Below, piece by piece: positions 1 through 6,394 of a stretch of DNA of 11,483 nt. The stretch comes from Candidatus Woesearchaeota archaeon. GTDB taxonomy: Archaea > Nanobdellota > Nanobdellia > Woesearchaeales > JAHWHD01. The translations under genes and the position numbers were made by a program. The stretch covers positions 1-11,483 of the forward strand of contig JAHWHD010000100.1 in the NCBI GenBank assembly GCA_019323525.1, read 5' to 3'. The notes under the pieces were generated by a model. That model was given only the letters and a program-made list of their open reading frames with translations. It did not search any database and was not told the origin of the DNA. Position 1 is the stretch's first letter; each line of letters starts with the position of its first letter.

Positions 1-7
1 ACATTAC

Positions 8-17
8 ATATTTAAAC
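8..17 (+). promoter_or_regulatory. TATA box of the helicase gene
   Basis: An A/T-rich box ATATTTAAAC is centred about 27 bases before the ATG at 40. In archaea transcription starts roughly 25 bases after the TATA box, so the transcript would begin at or within a few bases of the start codon (leaderless). No Shine-Dalgarno sequence is seen in front of the ATG, which fits. This is inferred from spacing only. Confidence 0.55.
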
Positions 18-39
18 AACCAATAATCTTTCTATACTC

Positions 40-702
40 ATGAAACTTGAATCACTTAAATCTAAAATTCCGGATGAACTCTACACAATCCTGTCCAAGG
101 ACATAACAGACCTAAGACCTTGCCAGGAAAAAGCAATAAATGCAGGTCTTCTAGAACGAAAAAACCTTCTTGTATGCACACCTACAGCATCTGGCAAGAC
201 TTTAATCGCAGAACTTGCTATAATGTCATCTATCATAAATAGAATAGGTAAAGCGATTTACATTGTACCTTTGAAAGCTTTAGCAGCTGAAAAGTATAGA
301 GACTTTATCCAGAAGTACAGGGGCCATGCAAACATCGCATTATCAATCGGCGACATGGACAAGGTAGATACATACCTTTCAAAGTACGATATCATAATAA
401 CTACATCAGAAAAACTAGACTCATTGATACGCCACCACACTCCATGGCTGAAAGATGTGGCTACTATCATAATCGACGAGATCCATCTTCTTAACGACCC
501 AGGCAGAGGACCTACTTTAGAGATCTTGCTAACCATACTGAAACAACTACTTCCAAATGCGCAGCTAATAGGACTTTCTGCAACAATCGGTAATCCCCAG
601 GAACTAGCAGACTGGCTTAAAGCAGAACTCGTATTAGATAATTGGCGTCCAGTAGAGCTAAAGAAAGGAATTTATTATAAGGGAGAAATAAAGTTTTATT
701 AA
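40..702 (+). CDS. hel308: Hel308-like Ski2 helicase, N-terminal RecA1 half only
   Basis: This is the first RecA domain of a Hel308-type superfamily 2 DNA helicase, a family that unwinds lagging-strand DNA at stalled forks using ATP. Visible motifs are the Q motif (LRPCQ, residues 25-29), Walker A TPTASGKT (47-54), motif Ia VPLKALAAEK (76-85), TTSEK (121-125), Walker B DEIH (146-149) and motif III SATIGN (170-175). The protein then reads WRPVEL...GEIKFY and stops at residue 220. Full Hel308 is roughly 700 residues and continues with RecA2, a winged helix and a ratchet domain. No continuation exists here, because the next gene converges from the other strand 15 bases away. It cannot be a complete helicase alone. 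It may be half of a split gene, with the partner elsewhere, or a remnant. All RecA1 motifs look intact, which favours a working split protein over decay. Confidence 0.88.
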   Translation: MKLESLKSKIPDELYTILSKDITDLRPCQEKAINAGLLERKNLLVCTPTASGKTLIAELAIMSSIINRIGKAIYIVPLKALAAEKYRDFIQKYRGHANIALSIGDMDKVDTYLSKYDIIITTSEKLDSLIRHHTPWLKDVATIIIDEIHLLNDPGRGPTLEILLTILKQLLPNAQLIGLSATIGNPQELADWLKAELVLDNWRPVELKKGIYYKGEIKFY

Positions 703-706
703 AATC

Positions 707-713
707 TAAAAAA
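707..713 (-). terminator. T-run downstream of the acidic-protein gene
   Basis: On the minus strand a run of seven T follows the stop codon of the gene ending at 718 within a few bases. Oligo-T tracts terminate transcription in archaea. No hairpin is needed or seen. Confidence 0.35.
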
Positions 714-717
714 ATAA

Positions 718-933
718 TTATTGGGTTTCCTGCTCTTCTTCCTTATCAGCTTCCTCTAAAAGCCTGTCAACCTCAGCATCAACTTCGTCTTCAGTCACTA
801 TACCTTTCCTTTGCAGTACCTGGATAAGAGCATCTACCATGTTATGTGCATCATACGCAGCATCCTCTGCACTGTAATCGTCATCTTCATCATAATCCTC
901 AGCATCTTCTTTAGTATCAGGATATTCTTCCAT
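718..933 (-). CDS. small acidic protein of unknown function
   Basis: I do not recognise a family with confidence. The protein has about 71 residues. Its first third is dense in Asp, Glu and Tyr, followed by a helical segment (ALIQVLQRKGIVTEDEVDAE) and an acidic tail. The helix-Gly-Ile-Thr-Glu-Glu pattern recalls SHOCT-like C-terminal helices, but that is only a resemblance. An ATG 27 bases further upstream (960) is in frame. I chose the ATG at 933 because a good Shine-Dalgarno match (GAGGTG) lies just before it, and because the TATA box at 969-976 would place the transcript start near 948, downstream of the longer start. It stands alone, convergent with the helicase fragment. Confidence 0.65.
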   Translation of the reverse strand: MEEYPDTKEDAEDYDEDDDYSAEDAAYDAHNMVDALIQVLQRKGIVTEDEVDAEVDRLLEEADKEEEQETQ

Positions 934-968
934 ATTGACCACCTCTATGTTTAGAATCATACTCAGAA

Positions 969-976
969 CTTATAAA
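969..976 (-). promoter_or_regulatory. TATA box of the acidic-protein gene
   Basis: The minus strand reads TTTATAAG. A start about 25 bases downstream (near 948) would give a short leader holding the GAGGTG Shine-Dalgarno and the ATG at 933. Confidence 0.5.
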
Positions 977-981
977 TCTTC

Positions 982-1302
982 CTAAATCGTGCCCTTGAAA
1001 TCTCCTACTAGATAATAACCAGAACCGTCTTTCTTAAAATAGAAGTCTACGCTGTCAACTCTAGACCTGTACCTTACATGGCAGTACTCATCTTCAAGTC
1101 CCTTGATTAACATATCTCCTTGTTCTAGACCTTGTTTTTCAAAATCAAAACCTGTCCATTGACTTCCTGGCTCGCACCAGTTACCTGTCCTCACCTCAAC
1201 AACATCAACCGCAGAACCAACAGAAACATCAGAATCTTTACTGCACCCTATAACTAAGACTAGAATAAAAATAAAAAAACAAAAAAAAATTACTCTTTTC
1301 AT
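982..1302 (-). CDS. small secreted lipoprotein, unknown function
   Basis: The N-terminus is a classic lipoprotein signal: basic MKR, then a hydrophobic stretch (residues 4-18) ending in the lipobox VIGC with the modifiable Cys at position 20. The mature part of about 86 residues would be anchored on the outside of the cytoplasmic membrane. It has two further cysteines (43 and 74), which could form a disulfide, and ends in an aromatic, beta-rich stretch. I recognise no domain. Its ATG overlaps the stop of the upstream membrane-protein gene by four bases (ATGA), so the two are translationally coupled. It is the last gene of a three-gene envelope operon. Confidence 0.8.
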   Translation of the reverse strand: MKRVIFFCFFIFILVLVIGCSKDSDVSVGSAVDVVEVRTGNWCEPGSQWTGFDFEKQGLEQGDMLIKGLEDEYCHVRYRSRVDSVDFYFKKDGSGYYLVGDFKGTI

Positions 1303-1664
1303 CCCACCAATCCTGTTGCAAAACTCACTGGAGTTATCAGGTTAAGAACATAACTTACCAAAGCCATGACTACAAACCAAATCAGCCATACAAGAAAAGT
1401 CTTTGACCATTTTAGTTTGTACCAGTTCTTTACAAGATAGATGCCTACTATAACAGTCGCTGCAAGATTAACATAGTACATATACGCGTATGTGAATAGC
1501 CCAAGCACATACGATATCGCACCAGTTATCGCTGCAATCAAAAAAGCAGTCATGAACTGTTTGTTCTTATTCTTAAACCCATAAGCTGCAATAAGCCATA
1601 GCACTATAGAACTAACTACAATGCCAATCACAAGATACAGTAAGCTTAGAGTTGTTATTGCCAT
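1299..1664 (-). CDS. four-helix integral membrane protein, unknown function
   Basis: The protein has about 121 residues and four hydrophobic segments separated by short, partly basic loops (KNKNK, KNWYKLKWSK). It has no recognisable catalytic motif and is otherwise almost entirely membrane-embedded. The frame stays open upstream to 1706, but that longer version overlaps the previous gene by about 38 bases and would add a polar stretch before the first helix. I prefer the ATG at 1664, four bases after the previous stop. It sits between a Tic20/DUF4870-like protein and a lipoprotein, so a role in the cell envelope is a reasonable inference, but the exact function is unknown. Confidence 0.72.
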   Translation of the reverse strand: MAITTLSLLYLVIGIVVSSIVLWLIAAYGFKNKNKQFMTAFLIAAITGAISYVLGLFTYAYMYYVNLAATVIVGIYLVKNWYKLKWSKTFLVWLIWFVVMALVSYVLNLITPVSFATGLVG

Positions 1665-1668
1665 TTTC

Positions 1669-1995
1669 TCACAAGTTCTTGAACCAGTCCTCAGCATACT
1701 TGCCAATCACAGGCACTGGTTTCATCTCTCCTTGCAAAGCATAGACCCAGCCCAATATCCAGAGCACTAGCATCACAATGTTCAGCAGCCACTGTATAAC
1801 TAACCCTATTATTGGTATGAACAATAGAATCCAGCCAACTATAGCTATAACAACGCCTACGATGAACAGCATCAGTCCTTGCTTTGCATAATACATAGCA
1901 TACTTGTCATCTTTCTTAGCCAGCATAACAATTATAAAACCGATAATTGTCAAGAACACTCCTAAGAAAGCCCAAATCTTGCTATCATCTGCCAT
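1669..1995 (-). CDS. Tic20/DUF4870-like membrane protein
   Basis: The protein has about 108 residues and three to four membrane helices. The layout matches the DUF4870/Tic20-like family: a first helix, a KKDDKYAMYYAKQGL stretch, then helices with IPIIG, and an ALQGEMKPVPVIGKYAE tail (small residues, Gly, and a Pro-hydrophobic-Ile-Gly motif). Family members are small inner-membrane proteins of poorly defined function. A GTG two codons upstream (2001) is possible. I chose the ATG at 1995 because a strong Shine-Dalgarno (AGGGGGTG) lies about five bases before it. It is the first gene of the operon with the membrane protein and lipoprotein that follow. Confidence 0.7.
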   Translation of the reverse strand: MADDSKIWAFLGVFLTIIGFIIVMLAKKDDKYAMYYAKQGLMLFIVGVVIAIVGWILLFIPIIGLVIQWLLNIVMLVLWILGWVYALQGEMKPVPVIGKYAEDWFKNL

Positions 1996-2030
1996 ATACA
2001 CACCCCCTCTTTTGATAATAATTAACAGTG

Positions 2031-2055
2031 ATTTAAAGATGATTAGTATTTAAAT
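2031..2055 (-). promoter_or_regulatory. promoter of the envelope operon (two candidate TATA boxes)
   Basis: The minus strand shows two boxes: ATTTAAAT (2048-2055) and CTTTAAATC (about 2030-2038). The second would place the start near 2008, leaving a leader of about 13 bases that contains the AGGGGGTG Shine-Dalgarno of the next gene, so it is the better candidate. Confidence 0.45.
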
Positions 2056-2068
2056 GTTGTTGTTTTTT

Positions 2069-3556
2069 TTACAATTCCAAACTCTCAATAACCTTCCCAG
2101 AATCAAAAATCTCCAAGTCTTTATACGTCTGGCCTGTACCTATAAACAGTATTGGCTTTTTAGTAACATAACTGACAGAAACAGCAGCTCCTCCTTTATC
2201 ATCAACATCAGCTTTACTTAACACAATCCCGTCTATACCTATAGCAGAATCAAATTTACTGGCCTGTTCAACACAGTCGTTACCTGTTATAGACTCTCCT
2301 ACAAAGATTTTCATGTCAGGTTTAGCAACTCTGATAATTTTCTTCATCTCATCAACAAGGTTAGCGTTACTGTGCATCCTTCCAGCAGTATCGATCAAGA
2401 CTACGTCAATATGGTGCGCTTCAGCGTACTTCACAGCGTCAAACGCAACAGCAGCAGCGTCACTTCCATAATCATGCTTTATCAATTTCACGTTTAACTT
2501 CTTAGCATGTTCCTCTAACTGCTGTATCGCAGCAGCTCTAAATGTGTCAGCAGCAGCCATCACACACTTAAGATTGTTATCCTTGAACATCTGGCACATC
2601 TTAGCTATTGTAGTTGTCTTTCCAGAACCGTTTATACCTACAAAACATATTACATATGGTTTCTTTGATTTGACCTTTTTCACCACGTCAATATTCTCAA
2701 CAAACAACTCCTCAACACTATGCCTTAACCCTGACATTATAGTATCTGCAACCTTTCCCCTGCGTATCGGCCTGTCAACAAGATACTCTTTCAAATCATT
2801 TTTAATCTTCTCGATAACCTCTACAGCAACATTATTCTCCAACAAAACTAGCTCCATGTCCCAGAACAGTTCGTCAAACTGTTTCTCGTTGATACGTTTA
2901 GTGACTATCTTTTGCCTTAGCTTTCCAAAGAACCCGCTTCCTTCTTCTTCAGGTTCAAGATCTTCAACATGCTTGATACGTTCCTTTGCAGTTTCAACCT
3001 TTTTCTCTAGTTTCTTGAGCTCTTCCTGTTTCTTTATCTCGCCAAGAACCTCTTCAGTTTCCTCAACAACCTCGTCAACTTCCTCTTTAAGCTTTTCGAC
3101 CTTCTCAGTGTCATGCTCAACAACAGCTTCCTCAACCTCTTTCTTTAAGTCGCTGACCTCTTGTTTCAGCTCAGAAACTTTAGCCACTTTCTCAGCTTCA
3201 GCAACTAGCTCAGAAGCAGTAGGCTTTTCTACCTCTTCTTTGACCTCTTTAACCTTCTCAAGAACTTTCTCAGCTGTAACCTCTTGCTCAGGAGCCTCTT
3301 CAACAACCTCTCTATACTCCTCTTCAATATCCTCATCCACCTTTTCTTCATCAAAAAGCTCCTCTGGCTCGTACTCCTCAGGAACCTTCTCTTCTACTTT
3401 TTCTTTTTTCTTGAAAAGTTTAGAAAAAAACCCTTTCTTTTTCTCTTCCTCAACAACCTTTTCCTCACTAACTTCCTCTTCTTTACCTTCCCTTTCTATA
3501 TCTTCAGAAAGTTTATCAACGCTCTTTTTTAGTTTACTTTTAAGGAATTTAAACAT
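2069..3556 (-). CDS. ftsY: signal recognition particle receptor FtsY with long charged N-terminal extension
   Basis: This GTPase docks the signal recognition particle at the membrane. Numbered from the in-frame TTG at 3562, residues 1-205 are a Glu/Lys-rich, coiled-coil-like extension containing a basic amphipathic patch (KKKGFFSKLFKKKEK, about 41-55) suited to membrane binding. Residues about 205-290 are the helical N domain. The G domain has P-loop GINGSGKT (309-316), DTFRAAA (340-346), DTAGR (391-395), SKAD (449-452, the guanine-specificity motif) and the closing GTGQTYKDLEIFD (476-488). I chose the ATG at 3556, two codons inside the TTG, giving 495 residues. It overlaps the end of the prefoldin gene by eight bases. 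The catalytic core is complete. The extension is longer than the short N-terminus I would expect for an archaeal FtsY. Confidence 0.95.
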   Translation of the reverse strand: MFKFLKSKLKKSVDKLSEDIEREGKEEEVSEEKVVEEEKKKGFFSKLFKKKEKVEEKVPEEYEPEELFDEEKVDEDIEEEYREVVEEAPEQEVTAEKVLEKVKEVKEEVEKPTASELVAEAEKVAKVSELKQEVSDLKKEVEEAVVEHDTEKVEKLKEEVDEVVEETEEVLGEIKKQEELKKLEKKVETAKERIKHVEDLEPEEEGSGFFGKLRQKIVTKRINEKQFDELFWDMELVLLENNVAVEVIEKIKNDLKEYLVDRPIRRGKVADTIMSGLRHSVEELFVENIDVVKKVKSKKPYVICFVGINGSGKTTTIAKMCQMFKDNNLKCVMAAADTFRAAAIQQLEEHAKKLNVKLIKHDYGSDAAAVAFDAVKYAEAHHIDVVLIDTAGRMHSNANLVDEMKKIIRVAKPDMKIFVGESITGNDCVEQASKFDSAIGIDGIVLSKADVDDKGGAAVSVSYVTKKPILFIGTGQTYKDLEIFDSGKVIESLEL

Positions 3557-3968
3557 TTTCAACCATCTTTTGCAGTTCTTGCTGTAACACTCCAGCCTGT
3601 AACCTCATCTTGCTAAGGTCAGCAGTGAGCTGCTCTTTTATCTTAGCAACTTCATCAATTTGTTTGACTATCAACTCTTGCGCCTGATCAACTGTCTTTT
3701 CAGCTGCAACATCGCTTCCCACATTAACAGTCACCTTCTTATTGTCTTTAAGATCAGCAGTGACAAATATACCTGAACTTATTGGTACAAGAATCTCTGT
3801 ACCGTTTTTGGTGTTCTTCAGATCGTCAAGACCTTGCTTAACAATATGCAGTTCCTGGAACTGTTTATCAAGCATCTGCATCTGTTTCTGCACCTGTTCA
3901 ATCTGCTGCTGGAAAAGCTGCAGCTGCATATACTTCTGCTGTAATTCTGCTGTATTGTCTTCTGTCAT
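3549..3968 (-). CDS. pfdA: prefoldin subunit alpha
   Basis: The alpha subunit of the hexameric cytosolic chaperone prefoldin (two alpha, four beta) captures unfolded proteins for the thermosome. Two Gln-rich coiled-coil arms (about residues 6-52 and 93-137) flank the beta-hairpin core EILVPISSGIFVTADL (59-74) and VNVGSDVAAEKT (81-92), the typical alpha-subunit signature. Its 139 residues are close to the usual family length. The ATG at 3968 is preceded by a weak AGGT. Pairing pfdA with ftsY and aIF6 is a known archaeal arrangement, though the ribosomal protein usually found between them is not seen here. Instead there is a small unknown gene. Confidence 0.93.
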   Translation of the reverse strand: MTEDNTAELQQKYMQLQLFQQQIEQVQKQMQMLDKQFQELHIVKQGLDDLKNTKNGTEILVPISSGIFVTADLKDNKKVTVNVGSDVAAEKTVDQAQELIVKQIDEVAKIKEQLTADLSKMRLQAGVLQQELQKMVENV

Positions 3969-3987
3969 ATTACCTTTTTTACTTCTT

Positions 3988-4158
3988 TTATTTTATCTTT
4001 TTGATCAAATTCTTCAAGACCATCTCGTAATTTTCTTCAATTGCTGTGTAAGCCACATCAGAATCATACCTTACACCTTCATCACCAGTGTCAACCTGTT
4101 CAAGTTCTTTCTTTAACAGGTGCACTATAAGTTCCTTTTCTTTTTTTGTTAGTTCCAT
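3988..4158 (-). CDS. small 56-residue protein, unknown function
   Basis: This short gene lies in the gap between aIF6 and prefoldin alpha. Translation starts MELTKKEKELIVHLLKKELE, has an acidic, Tyr-containing middle (DEGVRYDSDVAYTAIEENYE), and ends in a basic helix (VLKNLIKKIK). It looks wholly helical and soluble, with a possible two-helix fold. Two ATG codons lie in tandem, at 4161 and 4158. A Shine-Dalgarno AGGTGA (4170-4165, inside the end of the aIF6 gene) sits six bases before the ATG at 4158, so I use that one. Its first base is the last base of the aIF6 stop codon, so the genes are coupled. It is not ribosomal protein LX/eL20, which often occupies this spot. The function is unknown. 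Confidence 0.75.
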   Translation of the reverse strand: MELTKKEKELIVHLLKKELEQVDTGDEGVRYDSDVAYTAIEENYEMVLKNLIKKIK

Positions 4159-4835
4159 CATGATTCACCTATAAACCCAAGACTTTCATCAACATTGCTG
4201 ACCTCAGGCCCTCCTGACATCTTACCTATCACAAACCCGTTCGTGTTACAGAACAACCCCGCCTTTACATAAGGGTTGCCGAGATTAACAGTCCCAGTAT
4301 AACACTTGACATTTAATAAACTTTCTATGTATGTGAAATCATTTATGCTTGCATCCCTGTGCAATAAACATCTCCCATCACGTATCACAGCAACACTTCC
4401 AACTGTTTCTACATCCGCAATCATCCCGGGTTTCAGTGAAACATCAAGCGCCTGCCTGATTATCTTTTTAGTGTCAGCGCTAAACTCTGGATTGACAAGC
4501 GCGCCTGTATCATTGCAAAGTATGTTATTCCCAAGCGCGGTCAGCTTAGTATTGATAATCTGATACTTAATCCCCAACTCATCCAACTTCAACAGTTCTC
4601 TCTCAAAAACAATCTCAGGCAGCAACACAATCTTATTATTGCCTGCAACAAACACTCCTATCAACGAAGTCCCTGCTATTGTTATCCTGTGTACAGGAAC
4701 CTTTAACACTTTCTCAATCTCTTTAGCATCACTATCGCTAACCTCTTTCCCTAGCAGGCAAAACTTATCATTGCAGAACGCGTAAAGCCCCACATTGGGA
4801 TTTCCATGGACTGATGTCTGTAGTATATGTGCCAT
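4158..4835 (-). CDS. eif6: translation initiation factor aIF6
   Basis: aIF6 is a ribosome anti-association factor that binds the large subunit and blocks premature joining with the small subunit. The 225-residue protein has the family length and the repeated pseudo-symmetric motifs: NPNVGLYAFCNDKFCLLG (residues 13-30), ITIAGTSLIGVFVAGNNKIVLLP (52-74), GNNILCNDTGALVNPEFS (102-119), VGSVAVIRDGRCLLHRDAS (145-163) and NLGNPYVKAGLFCNTNGFVIG (185-205). The ATG at 4835 has no Shine-Dalgarno, but a TATA box lies about 26 bases upstream, so it is probably the leaderless first gene of the operon aIF6, unknown, pfdA, ftsY. Confidence 0.95.
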   Translation of the reverse strand: MAHILQTSVHGNPNVGLYAFCNDKFCLLGKEVSDSDAKEIEKVLKVPVHRITIAGTSLIGVFVAGNNKIVLLPEIVFERELLKLDELGIKYQIINTKLTALGNNILCNDTGALVNPEFSADTKKIIRQALDVSLKPGMIADVETVGSVAVIRDGRCLLHRDASINDFTYIESLLNVKCYTGTVNLGNPYVKAGLFCNTNGFVIGKMSGGPEVSNVDESLGFIGES

Positions 4836-4855
4836 AAGTCAATAGAGAAGACAGG

Positions 4856-4866
4856 TATTTAAAAAG
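4856..4866 (-). promoter_or_regulatory. TATA box of the aIF6-ftsY operon
   Basis: The minus strand reads TTTTTAAATA, directly after the scpA stop codon. It is spaced to start transcription at about 4836, the base before the aIF6 ATG. The operon therefore seems to have its own leaderless promoter, although read-through from scpA is possible. Confidence 0.6.
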
Positions 4867-4867
4867 C

Positions 4868-5647
4868 TTACTCTGAAGCAGGGGTTTCTGGTTTAAGTTC
4901 TTCCTCAATCTTCTCATCAACCTTCTTCTTAAGTAATTCAATCTCAATCTCTCCAAAATGTTCTTGTTGAGATATGTCAATCTTGCGCTGAGTCGTCAGA
5001 TGCAATAAAGGGATAAAAGTATATATCTTGTCCTCTTTAGTCTCTCCTGGTACAAGCTGGGAAAACTTTAACTTCTGTTTATTCTTGAAAAACCAGAGCT
5101 TGATCCGTCCCATCACTTCCCTGATAACCTGTGAAATATCTAGCTTTTTCTCAGGGATGCGTATCTCAAGTTCCTCTGGCGCATTACGCATTACACGTCT
5201 GCGTTTTACTTCCATAGCTTTCTGCAAAGCTTCCATCAAATCGTAGATAGAAACCTTGCGTTTGCGCGGCTGAGGCGTCCTAGGAATCAACCTGATATCT
5301 CCGCCCTCAACAATCCTTCGCGCGTATTCATAAGGGTCATAATCATCGTCCAGGTCAAATTCGTCTTCCTCGCTTCCTGCAAACAACTCGTCCAAACGTT
5401 GAAGGTCAGCGCCCATCAGTTTTGTGCTTTTCATCTTAAGAAGTATCGCTGCACAAAGTATAACTTTCCCAGAAACTTTAAGGTCAAGCTCCTTCAACTT
5501 CCTTAACATGTCGATATACTTCTTGGTAAGTACAGAGACGTCAATGTCCCAGGGATCCATCTTCTCGCTCTTAACAAGTTCAGTAAGAATCCCCTGCCAT
5601 GTAATATCGTCCTCTTTCATCAGCATGTTAAAGATTTCGTCTTGCAT
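4868..5647 (-). CDS. scpA: segregation and condensation protein A (ScpA, kleisin)
   Basis: ScpA is the kleisin subunit that bridges the two heads of the SMC ATPase for chromosome condensation and segregation. The N-terminal domain has the hallmark MDPWDIDVSVLTKKYIDML (about residues 30-48), followed by a long helix (VILCAAILLKMKS) that contacts the SMC neck. An acidic, probably flexible linker follows (about 90-112), then the C-terminal winged helix ending FIPLLHLTTQRKIDI. The 259-residue length is normal. The ATG at 5647 lies about 27 bases from a TATA box and has no Shine-Dalgarno, so it is likely leaderless. smc and scpB are not neighbours here. Confidence 0.92.
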   Translation of the reverse strand: MQDEIFNMLMKEDDITWQGILTELVKSEKMDPWDIDVSVLTKKYIDMLRKLKELDLKVSGKVILCAAILLKMKSTKLMGADLQRLDELFAGSEEDEFDLDDDYDPYEYARRIVEGGDIRLIPRTPQPRKRKVSIYDLMEALQKAMEVKRRRVMRNAPEELEIRIPEKKLDISQVIREVMGRIKLWFFKNKQKLKFSQLVPGETKEDKIYTFIPLLHLTTQRKIDISQQEHFGEIEIELLKKKVDEKIEEELKPETPASE

Positions 5648-5669
5648 GATTTTGAAATATAGAGTATAA

Positions 5670-5679
5670 TATATAAATC
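5670..5679 (-). promoter_or_regulatory. TATA box of scpA
   Basis: The minus strand reads TTTATATAT, and a start about 25 bases downstream falls near the scpA ATG at 5647. It lies in the 80-base gap shared with the divergent HTH gene, whose own box may be the A/T-rich ATAATTAAAA around 5696-5705. Confidence 0.55.
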
Positions 5680-5727
5680 TTATCTAAAAACAAAAAATAA
5701 TTAAAACCCTTAATTTATTCATTTCCC

Positions 5728-6138
5728 ATGGACCATTTCCAGAAAAAAGAAAAACAAAAGAGAATATCGCTAACAAAACAACTCATAGATAAAGGATTCT
5801 CGATAAAGAAACTTGCAGAGTACTTCCAGGTATCAGAAGCAACAGTCAGAGACTACATTGCTCAGATGAAAGAGATAGAATCCCAAGAATCCGGCTTCGT
5901 CATAAAACACCCCGAGACAGAAAAAAACCTTAACACTCTTCAAAGTTTCACCGAAAAAACCACAACAACGAAAGACTTCTTTAAAGATTCTAACATAAAA
6001 ACTGACAGAATCAGGTGTCCTCTTTGCAATCTTTTTGTAAATCCCACAAACATAACGTCAATACATAACAAACAAATCTGCAAGAACTGTTTTAAAACCC
6101 TCGACGCGAAAAAGCTAGACAAGCTGCAAAATTCATAG
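5728..6138 (+). CDS. HTH / zinc-finger putative transcription regulator
   Basis: Residues 13-45 form a helix-turn-helix of the resolvase/sigma-like kind (TKQLIDKGFSIKKLAEYFQV then SEATVRDYIAQM). A polar Ser/Thr-rich linker (about 52-90) follows. The C-terminal domain has two CxxC knuckles (Cys97, Cys100, Cys118, Cys121) and should bind one zinc. DNA binding is inferred from the fold. No target is visible. The spacing and order suggest a stand-alone regulator rather than a transposase, because there is no catalytic domain and no flanking repeats. It is divergent from scpA and about 40 bases upstream of tRNA-Val. The exact family is unknown to me. Confidence 0.7.
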   Translation: MDHFQKKEKQKRISLTKQLIDKGFSIKKLAEYFQVSEATVRDYIAQMKEIESQESGFVIKHPETEKNLNTLQSFTEKTTTTKDFFKDSNIKTDRIRCPLCNLFVNPTNITSIHNKQICKNCFKTLDAKKLDKLQNS

Positions 6139-6168
6139 TAAGATTTAAATAGCAAAAGCAAAATCTTA
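6139..6168 (+). promoter_or_regulatory. tRNA-Val promoter inside an 8-bp inverted repeat
   Basis: The TATA box TTTAAAT (6144-6150) is spaced for a start a few bases before the tRNA-Val gene at 6178. It overlaps a perfect inverted repeat, TAAGATTT (6139-6146) and AAATCTTA (6161-6168), that begins right after the HTH-gene stop codon. The repeat could be a terminator hairpin for that gene, an operator over the tRNA promoter, or chance. Confidence 0.5.
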
Positions 6169-6197
6169 GCAATCATTGGGTCCGTGGTCTAGTGGTT

Positions 6198-6210
6198 ACT
6201 TAGGCTGCAT
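6198..6210 (+). other. D-loop intron of tRNA-Val (13 nt)
   Basis: The insert lies after GTCTAGTGGTT. The BHB is relaxed: exon GTGG pairs with intron CTGC (two G-U pairs), with bulges TT|A and AT|A. Splicing restores GGTT-ATGAC. The boundaries are less certain than for the other introns. Confidence 0.65.
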
Positions 6211-6227
6211 ATGACAGCGCCCTTACA

Positions 6228-6242
6228 AGTGAAAACTTAGAA
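6228..6242 (+). other. anticodon-loop intron of tRNA-Val (15 nt, position 37/38)
   Basis: Exon CTTA (32-35) faces intron TTAG with one T-T mismatch. The intron top is a two-base-pair hairpin GT-GAAA-AC with a GNRA-type loop. The bulges are CA|A and AA|A. This is the canonical archaeal intron site. Confidence 0.78.
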
Positions 6243-6264
6243 AGGCGTTGATCCCCGGTTCGAA

Positions 6265-6296
6265 TGGCTTTGCGGTGAGAACCGTGGCTAAGAAAG
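6265..6296 (+). other. T-loop intron of tRNA-Val (32 nt, position 59/60)
   Basis: Exon TTCG faces intron AGAA (three of four pairs), with bulges AA|T and AG|T. An internal hairpin is built on GCGGT-GAGA-ACCGT. Splicing restores TTCGAA-TCCGGG. Confidence 0.82.
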
Positions 6297-6319
6297 TCCG
6301 GGCGGACCCATTCTTTTTT

Positions 6320-6390
6320 GCGGCGATGGTTGAATGGTACAATAGGCCCCTGCCACGGGCTTGGTCCGAGTTCGATTCTCGGTCGCCGCA
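6320..6390 (+). tRNA. tRNA-Gly(GCC), no intron
   Basis: The 71-nt cloverleaf has acceptor GCGGCGA/TCGCCGC, D-arm GTTG/CAAT with a short loop, anticodon stem GGCCC/GGGCT, loop CTGCCAC with anticodon GCC, T-arm CCGAG-TTCGATT-CTCGG and discriminator A at 6390. It is the only uninterrupted tRNA of the five in the window. It ends four bases from the stop codon of the nuclease gene on the other strand. Confidence 0.96.
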
Positions 6391-6394
6391 TTCG

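Larger units (their letters stand above)
6178..6310 (+). tRNA. tRNA-Val(TAC) with three introns
   Basis: The acceptor stem is GGGTCCG (6178-6184) with CGGACCC (6303-6309), discriminator A at 6310 and no encoded CCA. Removing 6198-6210, 6228-6242 and 6265-6296 leaves a regular tRNA. The D-arm is GTCTAGTGGTTATGAC, the anticodon stem GCGCC/GGCGT, the loop CTTACAA with anticodon TAC (6224-6226), the variable loop TGATC, and the T-arm CCCGG-TTCGAAT-CCGGG. Without excision neither the D-loop, the anticodon loop nor the T-loop can close at normal size. It is transcribed from the TATA box at 6144-6150. The run TTCTTTTTT behind it separates it from tRNA-Gly by nine bases and may terminate it, or the two may be co-transcribed. 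Confidence 0.9.

Noticed and set aside
2544..3587. Long plus-strand open frame, very Ser/Thr/Phe-rich
   Set aside because: It is the antisense shadow of the Glu/Lys-rich ftsY extension. The minus-strand frame has clear GTPase motifs, and the plus frame is low-complexity without any domain.
4768..4980. Minus-strand frame bridging scpA and aIF6, starting MTYLNKNILERL
   Set aside because: It overlaps the ends of two well-supported genes in another frame and has no start signal of its own.
6181..6204. Alternative D-arm for tRNA-Val using GTCT with AGGC and no D-loop intron
   Set aside because: It pairs locally but leaves no way to join the GCGCC anticodon stem at normal spacing. The intron model restores a standard Val D-arm.
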